64,000 nucleotides of DNA from Metallococcus carri (GCF_011440275.1 NZ_JAAOIV010000011.1:1-64000); one strand, 5' to 3'; counted from the stretch's first letter, positions 44,734-54,939 are shown. Notes: generated by a model from the sequence alone, not told the origin. A program made the numbers and translations.

Positions 44734-45543
44734 ATGCTCACCGTCGAACAATTGTCGGCGCGTTATGGCCGTTCGGTCAGTGCCCTGAGGGATGTCAGCC
44801 TGACCGTGCCCGAGGGCTCGGTCGTCGCAGTCCTCGGCAGCAATGGCGCCGGCAAGTCCACGCTGCTGCGCGCCATCTCCGGCACGCTCGGCCTGCACGG
44901 TGGCTCGATCACCGCGGGGCAGATCGCCTGGAAGGGCCAGCGGCTCGACCGGTTGAAGCCGGCCAGCATCGTGCGGCACCGCGTGCTGCAGGTGCCCGAG
45001 GGCCGGCAGATCTTCGGGCGGATGAGCGTGGAGGAGAACCTGCGCGCCGGCGGCCTGGTCGCACCGGCCAGCGCCCGCGCCGAGGCGATGGAGCGGGTGC
45101 ACACCCTCTTTCCGATCCTGAAGGAGCGAGCCGGCCAGCCGGCCGGCCTGCTCTCCGGTGGTGAGCAGCAGATGCTCGCCATCGGCCGGGCGCTGATGTC
45201 CGCACCGGAGATCCTGCTGCTCGACGAGCCCTCGCTCGGCCTCGCGCCGCAGATGGTCGCGCGGATCGGCAGCATCGTGCGCGACATCAACGCCACCGGC
45301 ACCGCGGTGCTGCTCGTCGAGCAGAACGCCACCATGGCGCTGCGGGTCGCCGACCTCGCGGTGGTGCTCGAGGTCGGGGAGTTGGCCCTGCAGGGTGACG
45401 CCGCCGAGCTCGCCGCCTCCGACGAGGTGCAGCGCCTCTACCTCGGTGGTCACGCCGAGTCCGAGCGACAGGCCGAGGAGGAGACCACCGCCGCGAGGCG
45501 AGGGGCTCGGGCACGTCGACCGCTCGGAGTGTGGACGCCGTGA
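44734..45543 (+). CDS. livF: Branched-chain amino acid ABC transporter ATP-binding protein LivF
   Basis: This 269-residue ATPase has Walker A GSNGAGKST (about 34-42), the signature LLSGGEQQMLAIGRAL, Walker B ILLLDEPSLGLAP and the switch His/Gln region VLLVEQN, all in the LivF pattern. The Arg-rich C-terminal tail beyond 245 is extra. The ATG follows GAGGAG. It is the first gene of a five-gene importer operon. Confidence 0.9.
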   Translation: MLTVEQLSARYGRSVSALRDVSLTVPEGSVVAVLGSNGAGKSTLLRAISGTLGLHGGSITAGQIAWKGQRLDRLKPASIVRHRVLQVPEGRQIFGRMSVEENLRAGGLVAPASARAEAMERVHTLFPILKERAGQPAGLLSGGEQQMLAIGRALMSAPEILLLDEPSLGLAPQMVARIGSIVRDINATGTAVLLVEQNATMALRVADLAVVLEVGELALQGDAAELAASDEVQRLYLGGHAESERQAEEETTAARRGARARRPLGVWTP

Positions 45544-46373
45544 CCGCGACGCCCGCTGCCGCCTCGCCGCCCGCCGCCACCCGCAACGTCAAACCCCTGC
45601 AGATCGAAGACATCAGCGTCCGCTTCGGCGGCATCCTCGCGCTCGACAGCGTGTCCTTCACCGTCGCGCCCGGCACCATCCACGCGCTGATCGGGCCCAA
45701 TGGTGCCGGGAAGTCGACCTGCTTCAACGCCATCACCCGCATCTACCCCCTGGCGTCCGGGCGAATCCTGTTGGGGGACAACGACCTTGCCAGCGTTCCC
45801 GGTCACCGGATCGCCTCGCTGGGCGTCGGTCGCGCCTTCCAGAACCTCGCGCTCGTCGACTCCGCGACGGTGATCGACAACGTCATGCTCGGTCGCTATT
45901 CGCTCACCAAGGGCGGCTTCTTGTCGTATGCCGTCCGCGCGCCCTGGACGATGAAATCCGAGCGCCGGCACGCCGACCGGGCGGCCGAGATTTGCGACTT
46001 CCTCGGGGTCGGGCAGCACCTGCACCGCCCGGCCGGGATGCTGTCCTATGGCGACCAGAAGCGCGTCGATATTGCGCGGGCGCTGGCCGTCGAACCGACG
46101 ATCCTGCTGCTGGACGAACCGGCCGCGGGCATGAACGCCAGTGAGACCGCCGAGATGTCCGAGCTGATCCGCGACATCCGCGATGAGCTTGGCATCTCGA
46201 TCCTGCTGGTCGAGCACGACATGGGCCTGGTGATGGGCATCGCCGACCGGGTGACGGTGCTGGACTTCGGCCGACGCCTCGCCGATGACGTGCCGGCCGC
46301 GGTGCAAAAGGACCCCGAGGTGATCCGCGCCTACCTCGGCTCGGACGACGACGAGAGGCAGGAGACACCGTGA
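45540..46373 (+). CDS. livG: Branched-chain amino acid ABC transporter ATP-binding protein LivG
   Basis: This 277-residue ATPase has Walker A GPNGAGKST, the LivG-type AFQNLALV Q-loop, signature MLSYGDQKRVDIARAL, Walker B ILLLDEPAAGMN and the switch LLVEHDMGLVM. The GTG at 45540 overlaps the livF stop (GTGA); GTG 45531 is possible. An Ala/Pro-rich N-terminus of about 20 residues precedes the domain. It pairs with LivF to power the transporter. Confidence 0.9.
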   Translation: MTATPAAASPPAATRNVKPLQIEDISVRFGGILALDSVSFTVAPGTIHALIGPNGAGKSTCFNAITRIYPLASGRILLGDNDLASVPGHRIASLGVGRAFQNLALVDSATVIDNVMLGRYSLTKGGFLSYAVRAPWTMKSERRHADRAAEICDFLGVGQHLHRPAGMLSYGDQKRVDIARALAVEPTILLLDEPAAGMNASETAEMSELIRDIRDELGISILLVEHDMGLVMGIADRVTVLDFGRRLADDVPAAVQKDPEVIRAYLGSDDDERQETP

Positions 46374-47251
46374 GCACCTTCCTGCAGGTGATCGTCAACG
46401 GCCTGGGGCAGGGGGCGGTCTTCGCGCTGCTCGCCCTCGGTTTCGTGATCATCTACAAAGCGACCGAGACCATCAACTTCGCGCACGGTTCGCTCGTCCT
46501 CATCGGCGGCTATGTCGCCTTCGCGGTCAAGCCGCATCTCGGGTGGCTGGTCGCCGCGCTGGTCGGCGTGCTGGTCGCGGCGATCGCCGGCCTGTTGATC
46601 GAGCGGGTGCTGCTCGCCCACTCGCGCAACGCCTCTCCGGACAGCCTCGCCATCCTCACCATCGGCGTCGACGTCATCATCCTCACCGAGGTCACCCGCC
46701 GGCTCGGCACCGCCGCCGCGCCCTTCCTCGGCGACCCCTACGACAACAAGGCGATGCAGCTGCTCGGTCTCACCGTGTCGCGCACCTATGTGGTCGCCCT
46801 GGTCGTGGCCGCCATACTGATCGGGCTGTTCTTCCTCGCCTTCCGCTACACCAGCTGGGGCCTGGAGATGCGGGCGCAGTCGGAAAACCGCGAGGCTTCG
46901 GCGCTCATGGGCATCCGCAGCTGGCGGGTGACGGCGAGCGCCTGGGCGGTCGGTGGTGCTCTGGCCGGCATCGCCGTGCTCTTCCTCGCCACCAACGACA
47001 TCGGCGGCGGCTCCGGCTTGCTGTCGAGCCACACGGTCGCCTTCGCCGCCTTCCCCGCCGCGATCATCGGCGGGCTCACCTCGCCCGGCGGTTCGGTGGT
47101 CGGCGGCCTCGTGGTGGGTCTGGCCAACGCCATCGCGGCGCAATACGTCAGCCTCGACTTCGCCAATGTCGCGGTCTACCTGGTGATGCTCGTCGTGCTG
47201 CTCGCCAGGCCGGCCGGACTCTTCGGGAAGGTGGAACAGCTCCGTGTCTGA
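46370..47251 (+). CDS. livH: Branched-chain amino acid ABC transporter permease LivH
   Basis: This 293-residue permease has about eight hydrophobic helices and the LivH signatures NGLGQGAVFALLALGFVIIYKATETINFAHGSL at the start and AQSENREASALMGIRSWRV in the cytoplasmic coupling loop. The GTG start overlaps the livG stop by 4 bp. It forms the membrane channel with LivM. Confidence 0.9.
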   Translation: MSTFLQVIVNGLGQGAVFALLALGFVIIYKATETINFAHGSLVLIGGYVAFAVKPHLGWLVAALVGVLVAAIAGLLIERVLLAHSRNASPDSLAILTIGVDVIILTEVTRRLGTAAAPFLGDPYDNKAMQLLGLTVSRTYVVALVVAAILIGLFFLAFRYTSWGLEMRAQSENREASALMGIRSWRVTASAWAVGGALAGIAVLFLATNDIGGGSGLLSSHTVAFAAFPAAIIGGLTSPGGSVVGGLVVGLANAIAAQYVSLDFANVAVYLVMLVVLLARPAGLFGKVEQLRV

Positions 47252-48365
47252 GACCGTTGCCGCACCGATCACGGCGCGCCCTGCAGGGGCGCGAAAGACG
47301 TTGCTGCTCAAGACGATTGGCGCACTCGCGCTCGGAGTCGTCGTCTTCCTCCTCCCGCTCTACCTGTCCTCGCAGTACCTCCTGGTGCTGATGTGGGTTT
47401 TCACCGGCGCGGTGGGCGCGATGGGCTTGACGATGCTGATCGGGCAGGCCGGGCAACTCTCGCTCGCGCATTCCTTCTTCGTGCTCGTCGGCGGTGTGTC
47501 GTATGCCGTCTACGCCAGCCCGGGCGACAAGGACACCATCGGCTTCGGGCTGCCCACCCTGCTCGCGCTCGTGCTCGCCGTGGTCACCACCGGGCTGGTC
47601 GGTGCCCTCTTCGCGCCGATCTCGGGCCGACTGCGCGGCATCTACCTGGGGGTGGCCTCCCTCAGCCTGGTGTTCCTCGGCTTCTGGCTGGCCAACCAGC
47701 TCCCGTCGATCGCCGGCAGCGCCTCGAGCGGGCGCTACGCCCCGTCGCTGAAGCTGCCCGGCTTCGACTTCGGTGAGCAGAACCCCTCGCTCTACGTCCT
47801 CAACGTCGAGATCGGGTCGGCCGAGCGGTCGTTCTGGCTGTTCGCGGCGCTCACCGCCCTGGCCTATGTTGCCGGCCGCGGCGCGCTCAGCGGCCGGGTC
47901 GGCCGTGGCTGGCGCGCCGTTCGGGACAACGAGGCGATGGCCACGGTCATGGGCGTCTCGGTGGTGCGCCAGAAGGCGACCGCCTTCGCCGTCTCCAGCG
48001 CGTATGCCGGGCTGGCCGGCGTGATGGTCGTGTGGTGGTACTCCGGGCTGATGAAGCCGGACGAGGCGGTGGACTTCGGCACCTATGGCACCACGGTGGC
48101 GATCTCCTATCTGGCGATGTGCGTCATCGGCGGCCTCGGCAGCCTGGGTGGTTCGATCCTCGGCGCGGCGATCGTCTTCGGCCTGCCGCAACTACTGCCG
48201 TTGCTCAACGGTTCCACCTCGGCGGGCAGCCTGAGCGGCACCGCCTTCACCCCAGTGGTGATCACCAATCTCATCTTCGGTGCCTTGATCGTGCTGATCA
48301 TCATGTTCGAGCCTCGGGGTTTCGCCGGGCTCGGGCAGCGGATCGTGCGGCTCGTGCGCAGATGA
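47244..48365 (+). CDS. livM: Branched-chain amino acid ABC transporter permease LivM
   Basis: This 373-residue permease has about nine hydrophobic helices. LivM features are LIGQAGQLSLAHSFFVLVGGV, the coupling loop GWRAVRDNEAMATVMGVSVVRQK and VIGGLGSLGGSILGAAIVFGLPQ. A lumenal insertion (near 150-180) is longer than in enteric LivM. The GTG start overlaps livH by 8 bp. Confidence 0.9.
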   Translation: MSETVAAPITARPAGARKTLLLKTIGALALGVVVFLLPLYLSSQYLLVLMWVFTGAVGAMGLTMLIGQAGQLSLAHSFFVLVGGVSYAVYASPGDKDTIGFGLPTLLALVLAVVTTGLVGALFAPISGRLRGIYLGVASLSLVFLGFWLANQLPSIAGSASSGRYAPSLKLPGFDFGEQNPSLYVLNVEIGSAERSFWLFAALTALAYVAGRGALSGRVGRGWRAVRDNEAMATVMGVSVVRQKATAFAVSSAYAGLAGVMVVWWYSGLMKPDEAVDFGTYGTTVAISYLAMCVIGGLGSLGGSILGAAIVFGLPQLLPLLNGSTSAGSLSGTAFTPVVITNLIFGALIVLIIMFEPRGFAGLGQRIVRLVRR

Positions 48366-48424
48366 GTTCCCCCACGGACCACGGCCGGGCGCCCCTCCCG
48401 GTCGGCAGTGAAAGGAAGACCCCG

Positions 48425-49711
48425 ATGCGTTCTAGCAGGATGGCGAAGACCGCGGCCACCGCGGCCGTGGCCGTGACGATGGCTCTCACCGGCTGCAGCA
48501 CCAAGGCCAACAACGGCGGATCCAATGGCGGGTCCGGCGCGGGCGGCGGCAACGGTGGCGTCAAGACCGACGTCGGCGTGACCGACAAGGAGATCACCCT
48601 CGGTGCGCTCACCGACCTGTCCGGCGTGTTCAAGGTGCTCGGCCTCGGCATCACCCAGGGCAACCAGATGTGGGCCGATGACGTGAACAAGCAGGGTGGC
48701 ATCTGCGGCCGGCAGATCAAGATCATCACCAGCGACTCCGGCTACAGCGCGGAGAAGGCGGTGCCGCTCTACAACCAGATGAAGACCAAAGAGCTCGGCA
48801 TGATCCAGCTGCTGGGGTCCCCGATCCTGGCAGCGCTGAAGAAGTCCATGGTGGCCGACAAGATGGCCGCGATCCCGTCCTCGTGGGCCTCGAGCAACCT
48901 GGACGTGCCCAATGTGGTGATGGTCGGCGCGACCTATGACATCGAGTCGATCAACGGTCTGAGCCGCCTGCAGAAGGCGGGCAAGATCAAGGACGGCGAC
49001 ACCATTGGCCACATCTACATCGATTCCGAATACGGCAAGAACGGCGCGCTCGGCTCGAAGTACTACGCCTCCAAGCACAAGATGAAGCTGGTCGAGGCGA
49101 CGGTCACCTCGACCCAGAGCGATCTCACCTCGGCGGTGACCAAGCTCAAGGGCGCCGGCGTCAAGGCGATCCTGCTCACCACCACCCCGGCGCAGACCGC
49201 ATCGGCGCTCGGCACCGCCAAGGCGCAGGGGATGACGGTGCCGATCTACGGCAGCGGTCCGACCTACACCCCGCAGTTGCTGTCCAGCCCGGTCGCCGGC
49301 CTGCTCACCAGTGGGCAGTACACCACCGACGCGCTGCAGGTGCCGTTCAACTCCGACCTGCCCAAGGCCAAGGAGATCGCGGCGCAGTTCACCAAGGAGC
49401 ACCCGGACCAGACGCCGACCTACGGCCCGATGCAGGGTTACGCCTTCGGTCTGGTGTGGGGCGCGATCCTCAAGCAGGCCTGCTCCGACGGTGACCTGAC
49501 CCGGGCCGGCGTGCTCAAGGCGGTGCGCAAGACCACGGTCGACACCCAGGGGCTGACCCCGCCGCTGGACTTCACCAAGCCGGGCCAGCCCTCGACCCGG
49601 TCGATGTTCGTCTACCAGCCGGCGAAGGTGCCCGGCGGCCTGAAGATGATCGGCACCGGTCCGGAGACCTCGGACGACGCGGCGGCATACAAGACGCCCT
49701 TCCAGAAGTAA
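48425..49711 (+). CDS. livK: Branched-chain amino acid ABC transporter substrate-binding lipoprotein
   Basis: This 428-residue protein has a lipoprotein signal: MRSSRMAKTAATAAVAVTMA then LTGC with the lipidated C24, a Gly/Asn/Ser linker and a periplasmic-binding-protein fold (ITLGALTDLSGVFKVLG at its start). The start follows GAAAGGAAG 60 bp after livM. It is the last gene and is followed by a strong terminator. It may bind leucine-type amino acids, amides or related ligands. Confidence 0.88.
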   Translation: MRSSRMAKTAATAAVAVTMALTGCSTKANNGGSNGGSGAGGGNGGVKTDVGVTDKEITLGALTDLSGVFKVLGLGITQGNQMWADDVNKQGGICGRQIKIITSDSGYSAEKAVPLYNQMKTKELGMIQLLGSPILAALKKSMVADKMAAIPSSWASSNLDVPNVVMVGATYDIESINGLSRLQKAGKIKDGDTIGHIYIDSEYGKNGALGSKYYASKHKMKLVEATVTSTQSDLTSAVTKLKGAGVKAILLTTTPAQTASALGTAKAQGMTVPIYGSGPTYTPQLLSSPVAGLLTSGQYTTDALQVPFNSDLPKAKEIAAQFTKEHPDQTPTYGPMQGYAFGLVWGAILKQACSDGDLTRAGVLKAVRKTTVDTQGLTPPLDFTKPGQPSTRSMFVYQPAKVPGGLKMIGTGPETSDDAAAYKTPFQK

Positions 49712-49726
49712 CGATCGGCGCATCCC

Positions 49727-49761
49727 GCCCTGACCGGCATCGAGCCGATGCCGGTCAGGGC
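49727..49761 (+). terminator. 16-bp perfect hairpin after livK
   Basis: GCCCTGACCGGCATCG (49727-49742) pairs exactly with 49746-49761 across the 3-nt loop AGC. No T-run follows. It closes the liv operon 16 bp after the stop. Confidence 0.85.
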
Positions 49762-49831
49762 GACCGGCCCGGTGACCGGTGTCCAGCATTTAGACTCGGA
49801 CGAGTTGTCATCGAAAAGGAAGTCGACCTCC

Positions 49832-51706
49832 GTGGGACTGCTTGCAAGAATCGCCGGCCCGAGCGACGTCAAGAAGGTGCCGGTCGAGGATCTGGACGCG
49901 CTGGCGCAGGAGATCCGGGAGTTCCTCGTGCAAGCGGTCTCCAAGACCGGGGGACACCTGGGGCCTAACCTCGGGGTCGTCGAACTCACCATCGCGATGC
50001 ACCGGGTCTTCAACTCCCCGCACGACACGCTGGTCTTCGACACCGGCCACCAGTCCTATGTGCACAAGCTGCTCACCGGCCGGCAGGACTTCAGCAAGCT
50101 GAAGAAGCAGGGCGGCCTGTCCGGCTACCCGAGCCGCGCGGAGTCCAAGCACGATGTGGTCGAGTCCAGCCACGCCTCGGTGTCGCTGTCCTGGGCCCAC
50201 GGCATCGCCAAGGCGCGTCGCGTGGCGGGGGAGAACGACCGGCATACCGTCGCGGTGATCGGTGACGGCGCACTCACCGGCGGGATGGCCTGGGAGGCCC
50301 TCAACAACATCGCGGTCGACAAGGACCTGCCGCTGGTCATCGTCGTCAACGACAACGAGCGGTCCTACGCACCGACGATCGGCGGGCTGGCCGAGCACCT
50401 GGCGGTGCTGCGCACGACGCGGCAGTACGAGAAGGTCCTCGGCTGGGGCAAGTCGCGACTCAAGCAGACCCCGGTGGTGGGCAACGCGGCATACGGCACC
50501 TTGCACGGGGTGAAGAAGGGGATCAAGGACATCATCGCCCCGCAGGAGGGGATGTTCGAAGACCTCGGGCTGAAGTACCTCGGGCCGGTCGACGGGCACG
50601 ACGAGCAGGCGGTCGAGCACGCGCTGCAGCGGGCTCGCGACTTCGGCGGCCCGTGCCTGGTGCACGTCATCACCGAGAAGGGCCGCGGCTACCAGCCGGC
50701 GCTGGACGATATCGCCGACCGGATGCACGGCATCGGCAAGATCAATCCCGAGACCGGGCTGCCCTTCGAGGTGTCCGGTCGCATCTGGACCGACGAATTC
50801 GCCGAGGAGATGGTCCGCCTCGGTGCCGAACGTCCCGACATCGTCGCGGTGACGGCGGCGATGCTGATCCCGGTCGGACTGGACAAATTCGCCGAGGCCT
50901 ATCCCGACCGGGTCGTCGACGTGGGCATCGCCGAGCAGCATGCGGTCACCATGGCCTCCGGGATGTCGTATGCCGGGCTGCACCCGGTGGTCGCGGTCTA
51001 CTCCACCTTCCTCAACCGGGCGTTCGACCAGTTGCTGATGGACTGCGCGCTGCACCAGCAGGGCGTGACCTTCGTGCTCGATCGCGCGGGCATCACCGGC
51101 TCGGACGGCCCGTCGCACAACGGCATGTGGGATATGGCGATCTGCTCGATCGTGCCCGGGCTGCGGCTCGCTGCCCCGCGCGATGGCGAGCAGGTGAAGG
51201 CACAGCTGCGCGAAGCGGTCGAGGTGGATGACGCGCCGACGGTGATCAGGTTCCCCAAGGGCGATGTCGGCGACCCGCTGCTCGCCGTGCGCCGCGAGGG
51301 CGCGGTCGACGTGCTGCGCGACAGCGACGACCCGGAGGTGCTGATCGTCGCGGTCGGTGCGATGGCGCCGCTGGCGCTCGACGCCGCCGACAAGATCGAG
51401 GCCCAGGGCCACTCGGTGATGGTCGTCGACCCCCGCTGGGTGCTGCCGGTGAGCCCCGACCTGGTGCATCTGGCTCGGCGGGCCCGCCACTGCGTCGTGG
51501 TCGAGGACAACCTGGTCGAGGGCGGCATCGGCTCCGCGGTGGTGCACGCCCTGCGCGAGGACGGCCAGTTCCAGCCGGTGCATTGTTTTGGCGTGCCGAA
51601 GACCTTCCCGGAGCACGCCTCGCGCTCGCAGGTGCTCGAGCAAATCGGCCTCACCGCGGATGTCGTGAGCACCGAGGTGTCGCGTCGGCTCGGGCCCATT
51701 GCCTGA
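49832..51706 (+). CDS. dxs: 1-deoxy-D-xylulose-5-phosphate synthase
   Basis: This 624-residue thiamine-diphosphate enzyme starts the MEP isoprenoid pathway from pyruvate and glyceraldehyde-3-phosphate. It has [17 protein letters not shown] with the active-site His, [10 protein letters not shown], the TPP motif [16 protein letters not shown] and [15 protein letters not shown]. The GTG at 49832 follows AAAAGGAAG and leads to [10 protein letters not shown], the usual N-terminus. A -10-like TAGACT lies at 49791-49796. Its product feeds the polyprenyl synthase at the left end. Confidence 0.94.
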   Translation: MGLLARIAGPSDVKKVPVEDLDALAQEIREFLVQAVSKTGGHLGPNLGVVELTIAMHRVFNSPHDTLVFDTGHQSYVHKLLTGRQDFSKLKKQGGLSGYPSRAESKHDVVESSHASVSLSWAHGIAKARRVAGENDRHTVAVIGDGALTGGMAWEALNNIAVDKDLPLVIVVNDNERSYAPTIGGLAEHLAVLRTTRQYEKVLGWGKSRLKQTPVVGNAAYGTLHGVKKGIKDIIAPQEGMFEDLGLKYLGPVDGHDEQAVEHALQRARDFGGPCLVHVITEKGRGYQPALDDIADRMHGIGKINPETGLPFEVSGRIWTDEFAEEMVRLGAERPDIVAVTAAMLIPVGLDKFAEAYPDRVVDVGIAEQHAVTMASGMSYAGLHPVVAVYSTFLNRAFDQLLMDCALHQQGVTFVLDRAGITGSDGPSHNGMWDMAICSIVPGLRLAAPRDGEQVKAQLREAVEVDDAPTVIRFPKGDVGDPLLAVRREGAVDVLRDSDDPEVLIVAVGAMAPLALDAADKIEAQGHSVMVVDPRWVLPVSPDLVHLARRARHCVVVEDNLVEGGIGSAVVHALREDGQFQPVHCFGVPKTFPEHASRSQVLEQIGLTADVVSTEVSRRLGPIA

Positions 51707-52694
51707 CCCGTTGACCCTGGAGGCACTGCCGGGATCGGCTTTCGCTGGCCCGGCGAGCGAGGTGTGGTCGAGCGACGCCTGGCGCTGGGAGGCGGTGCGC
51801 TGGATGGATCAGGCGCTCGCGTCCCGCGGCGTGACCCGGGTGCCGACCACACCCTTGCAGCCGCGGGTGCGGCCGTGGTCGACCCAACTGGTGGCCGAGA
51901 CCTCGCAGGGGCGGGTGTGGTGCAAGGCGTCGGTGCCGGAGGCCACCTCCGAGACCGCGGTCTACGACCTGCTCACCGATGTCGCGCCCGACCTGATGCC
52001 GCCGGTGTGGGCCGCGGACCCTGCTCGCGAGTGGTTGCTGGTGCCCGACCAGGGCACGACCTTGCGCGAGGTCGCGACCGCCGACACGATCGTCAGCCTG
52101 TTGTCGGGGATGCTGCGCCGTTATGCGCGGTTGCAGCGGGCGTCGATCAAGGTGACCGACGCACTGGTGGCGCGCGGGGTGCCTCTCCTCGCGCCGGCCG
52201 ACCTGGTGGCCGCGTGGGATGAACTCGGCATACATCCGGAATGCCTGCCGGCGCTGCGCGCGGCGGCGGAACGGCTCGACGCCGTCGGACTGCCGCTCAC
52301 GATTCAGCACGACGACCTGCACTCGGGGAATGTCTTCGCCGACGGGTCGAGCGCGGGCGGGCATGAGGCGCGGATCTTCGACTGGGGTGATGCGTATGTC
52401 GGCAACCCGTTGTGCTCCTTGCTGATCGCGCTGCGCGACCCCTCGAACAATTTCGACCTGCCCGACGACGCCGGCCGTGATGCCCGGCTGTTGCGGGCCT
52501 ATCTGACCTGCTGGTCCGATGTCGCACCGACGGCGGAATTGCTGTCGGTGGTGCCGGATGCCTTGCTGCTCGCTCGGGTCGGACGGATCCTCGGCTGGCA
52601 GCGTGCGCTGTCGCGCAGCACGGCTGCGGAACGGGATCGGTGGCGTCCGTCGATCACGCACTGGATCGCCGAGGTCGTCGCGGAGTCCCGCTGA
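51699..52694 (+). CDS. Aminoglycoside-phosphotransferase-fold protein
   Basis: This about 331-residue protein has the APH/choline-kinase fold. The catalytic loop is [14 protein letters not shown] (HxDxxxxN) and the metal motif is IFDWGDA. It need not be a resistance enzyme; such proteins often phosphorylate small metabolites. The TTG at 51699 overlaps the dxs stop by 8 bp; TTG 51711 is an alternative. It is probably translated from the dxs transcript. Confidence 0.77.
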   Translation: MPDPLTLEALPGSAFAGPASEVWSSDAWRWEAVRWMDQALASRGVTRVPTTPLQPRVRPWSTQLVAETSQGRVWCKASVPEATSETAVYDLLTDVAPDLMPPVWAADPAREWLLVPDQGTTLREVATADTIVSLLSGMLRRYARLQRASIKVTDALVARGVPLLAPADLVAAWDELGIHPECLPALRAAAERLDAVGLPLTIQHDDLHSGNVFADGSSAGGHEARIFDWGDAYVGNPLCSLLIALRDPSNNFDLPDDAGRDARLLRAYLTCWSDVAPTAELLSVVPDALLLARVGRILGWQRALSRSTAAERDRWRPSITHWIAEVVAESR

Positions 52695-52706
52695 CGCTCG
52701 CGGCGT

Positions 52707-52880
52707 TGTGTCCGCAGATGCGCGCGAGGGGTAGTGCGTTACTGCGGACGCTGTGACGCCGTGTGGATCGTGTGTCCGCAGATGCGCACGAGGGGTAGTG
52801 CGTTCCTGCGGACGCTGCGCACGGCGGGGCCGTTGTGTCCGCGTTTGGGCGCGAGCGGTGGTGCGTTGCTGCGGACGCTG
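52707..52880. repeat. Three tandem 47-nt hairpin repeats
   Basis: Three 47-nt units lie at 52707-52753, 52771-52817 and 52834-52880 (periods 64 and 63 bp). Each begins TGTGTCCGC and ends CTGCGGACGCTG, so GTCCGC(AG) and (CT)GCGGAC can pair into a hairpin with a 24-nt loop. Units 1 and 2 differ at 2 of 47 bases; unit 3 is more diverged. They fill the gap between two convergent genes. Confidence 0.85.
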
Positions 52881-52883
52881 TGG

Positions 52884-53423
52884 CTAGACCTGTCGACCGA
52901 CGAAGGCCATCAACTGGTCGACCGGGTCGGTGCTGTCGGTGTGGGTGGCCGGACCGTACTGACCCGATTCGCGCAACACCGACTCGATCTCGCGCATCCC
53001 GGCCAGCATCTGGCGGGCGAAGTCCGGGTCGAGCTGCACCGTGATGCCTCCGGCGCGGGCGAGGTCCCAGGTGTGCATGAAGATGTCCGAGACGTAGATC
53101 CGGTCGATGACGTCGCCGAGCGGTTGGCCGGCGAACGGTCCGGTGCTGACCGGCTCGGCGCTGCGGGCGGGGTCGTCCAGCAAGGTCTGCACCTCGGCGG
53201 CGCGACCGGCCCACCGCTCGGCGGCCGTGTCGCCGGATGCGTCGGCCAGCGAGGTTGTGGACCAGGCGCTCACCAACGGCGGCAGCCAGCCGAGGAGGTG
53301 GTCGACGACATCCTTGGCTTTCCAGTCGGGCACGGGGGATTGCGCGTCCCAGTCGGTCGTCGCCTCGATCACCGAGGCGAAGGTGGCGGCGAACTGCTGG
53401 TGACGTTCCGCGGCGGCGGTCAT
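52884..53423 (-). CDS. TIGR03086-type DinB-fold metal-binding protein
   Basis: This 179-residue protein matches the TIGR03086 family of the mycothiol maleylpyruvate isomerase-like/DinB superfamily. Metal-binding histidines are expected in WKAKDVVDHLLGWLPPL and in YVSDIFMHTWDLARA. The start at 53423 has GAGGAG just upstream, and a longer frame is rejected. Substrate is unknown. It is convergent with the phosphotransferase across the tandem repeats. Confidence 0.82.
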   Translation of the reverse strand: MTAAAERHQQFAATFASVIEATTDWDAQSPVPDWKAKDVVDHLLGWLPPLVSAWSTTSLADASGDTAAERWAGRAAEVQTLLDDPARSAEPVSTGPFAGQPLGDVIDRIYVSDIFMHTWDLARAGGITVQLDPDFARQMLAGMREIESVLRESGQYGPATHTDSTDPVDQLMAFVGRQV

Positions 53424-53511
53424 GGGGCTCCTCGGGGCCAGGTGCACAAGTGATGCACTGGACGCTAGCTGAGGACGCTCAATCCGGCGATGACGCCGGT
53501 AGGTTGGCTGG

Positions 53512-54147
53512 GTGCCCGTTAACCCCGGCCTCGTCCTCGGATTCCTGGTGCTCTCGGCTCTTTTGTCGGCGATCCCTGGGCCGTCGGTGCTGCTGGAGAC
53601 CAGCCGGGCCATCACCCGCGGGCGCCGGTCGGCGATGTGGATCGTGCTGGGCAACGCCCTCGGCGGAATGGCCCTGCTGGCACTGGTGCTCGCTGGGCTC
53701 GGAGCGATCGTCGCGACCTCGGCGAAGCTGTTCTTCGTCGTGAAGATCGCCGGCGCGTGTTATCTCTTGTGGCTGGGCATCCAGTCGATCAGATCGGCCC
53801 GCGGTGGCATCGACTTCGGACCGACGGAGTCGACGGTCGCGGTGGGAGCCCAGGCATCGGTCCGCCAGGGCGTCTTCGTCGGCGTCGCAAACCCCAAGAG
53901 CATCGTCTCGCTGATGGCGATCTTGCCGCAGTTCGTCGACCACCGAATCGCCCACCCGACGGTGCAGATGCTCATCATCGGGCTGGCCGGCGGAATCGCG
54001 CAGGTGCTGATCGAGACCGTGTGGGTGTTCGCTGCCGGATCGCTCCGCTCGTGGTTCCAGCGACGTCCGCAGCGGATCCAGCGTCTGCGAGCCGGCGGCG
54101 GACTAGCGATGATCGGGCTGGCCGGCAAGCTCGCCGTCGAGCGGTGA
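53512..54147 (+). CDS. LysE/RhtB-family amino acid exporter
   Basis: This 211-residue protein has about six membrane helices and the LysE signatures IPGPSVLLETSRAITRGRRSAM and LLWLGIQSIRSA with the VANPKSIVSLMAILPQF segment. It would export an amino acid or similar metabolite. The GTG start at 53512 is 88 bp from the divergent TIGR03086 gene. Substrate is unknown. Confidence 0.85.
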   Translation: MPVNPGLVLGFLVLSALLSAIPGPSVLLETSRAITRGRRSAMWIVLGNALGGMALLALVLAGLGAIVATSAKLFFVVKIAGACYLLWLGIQSIRSARGGIDFGPTESTVAVGAQASVRQGVFVGVANPKSIVSLMAILPQFVDHRIAHPTVQMLIIGLAGGIAQVLIETVWVFAAGSLRSWFQRRPQRIQRLRAGGGLAMIGLAGKLAVER

Positions 54148-54168
54148 GCGAGCGGCATACGATCGAGA

Positions 54169-54939
54169 TCACGCCCACTGATTGCGTTGCACGAGAACGT
54201 TTTTCAGCATATCGGCACGATCGGTGAGTATGCCGTCCACGCCGAGGTCGAGCAGGGCGTGCATCTCCGATGGCTCGTCGATGGTCCAGACATGCACCTG
54301 GGCGCTGGCCGCGTGTGCGGCCGAGATGGTGGCCCGCGTGACGATCGGGATGCGGGCGTGGCTCGGTGGCACCTGGATGCAGTCGACGCCCTGCAGCGTG
54401 GTCGCGGCGAGGTGGCCGAGGCGCGCCTGCGAGGCGAGCACGAAGGCCGCGATCTGCGTCTGCCCGGCCGACGTCGCGGCCGGTGCGGACAGCCGCCGCA
54501 ACACCGTGCGCCGGGTCCGGTCGGAGAAGGACGCCACACAGACTCGCTCGTGCGCCCGGTGCCGCTCGATCGCGTCCACGAGCGGACCGATCGCGCTCGG
54601 GTGCTTGCAGTCGATGTTGATCCGCAGGTCCGGCCACTGCTCGAACAAATCGTCCAGCCGAGGTATGGCGGCCACACCACCGATCTTGGCCTCCCGCACG
54701 GTGGCCCACGGCAACTCCCGCAGGCGCCCCGTGCCATCGGTCACCCGGTCGAGGGTGTCGTCGTGGAAGGCGACGCAGACGCCGTCGGCGGTGGCGTGCA
54801 CGTCAGTTTCGACATACCGATAACCGAGGTCGACTGCCGCCCCGAAGGCTTCCATCGAGTTCTCCAGGCCCGCGCGGGAGAACCCGCGGTGAGCCATCGC
54901 GATGACTCCCGGATGCTCGAAGAAGCCGGTGATCGCCAT
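54169..54939 (-). CDS. Glycerophosphodiester phosphodiesterase
   Basis: This 256-residue TIM-barrel enzyme has the GDPD motifs AHRGFSRAGLENSMEAF (catalytic His and the R-G-x9-EN pattern), YVETDVHATADGVCVAFHDDTLDRVT and the late VHVWTIDEP segment. It hydrolyses glycerophosphodiesters to glycerol-3-phosphate and an alcohol. There is no signal peptide. It lies 7 bp after the HTH-MurA gene on the same strand, so both are likely co-transcribed. Confidence 0.88.
   Translation of the reverse strand: MAITGFFEHPGVIAMAHRGFSRAGLENSMEAFGAAVDLGYRYVETDVHATADGVCVAFHDDTLDRVTDGTGRLRELPWATVREAKIGGVAAIPRLDDLFEQWPDLRINIDCKHPSAIGPLVDAIERHRAHERVCVASFSDRTRRTVLRRLSAPAATSAGQTQIAAFVLASQARLGHLAATTLQGVDCIQVPPSHARIPIVTRATISAAHAASAQVHVWTIDEPSEMHALLDLGVDGILTDRADMLKNVLVQRNQWA

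Noticed and set aside
51699-52694. Antibiotic-resistance aminoglycoside kinase
   Set aside because: Only the general kinase fold is supported; its position after dxs and lack of mobile context do not suggest a resistance gene.
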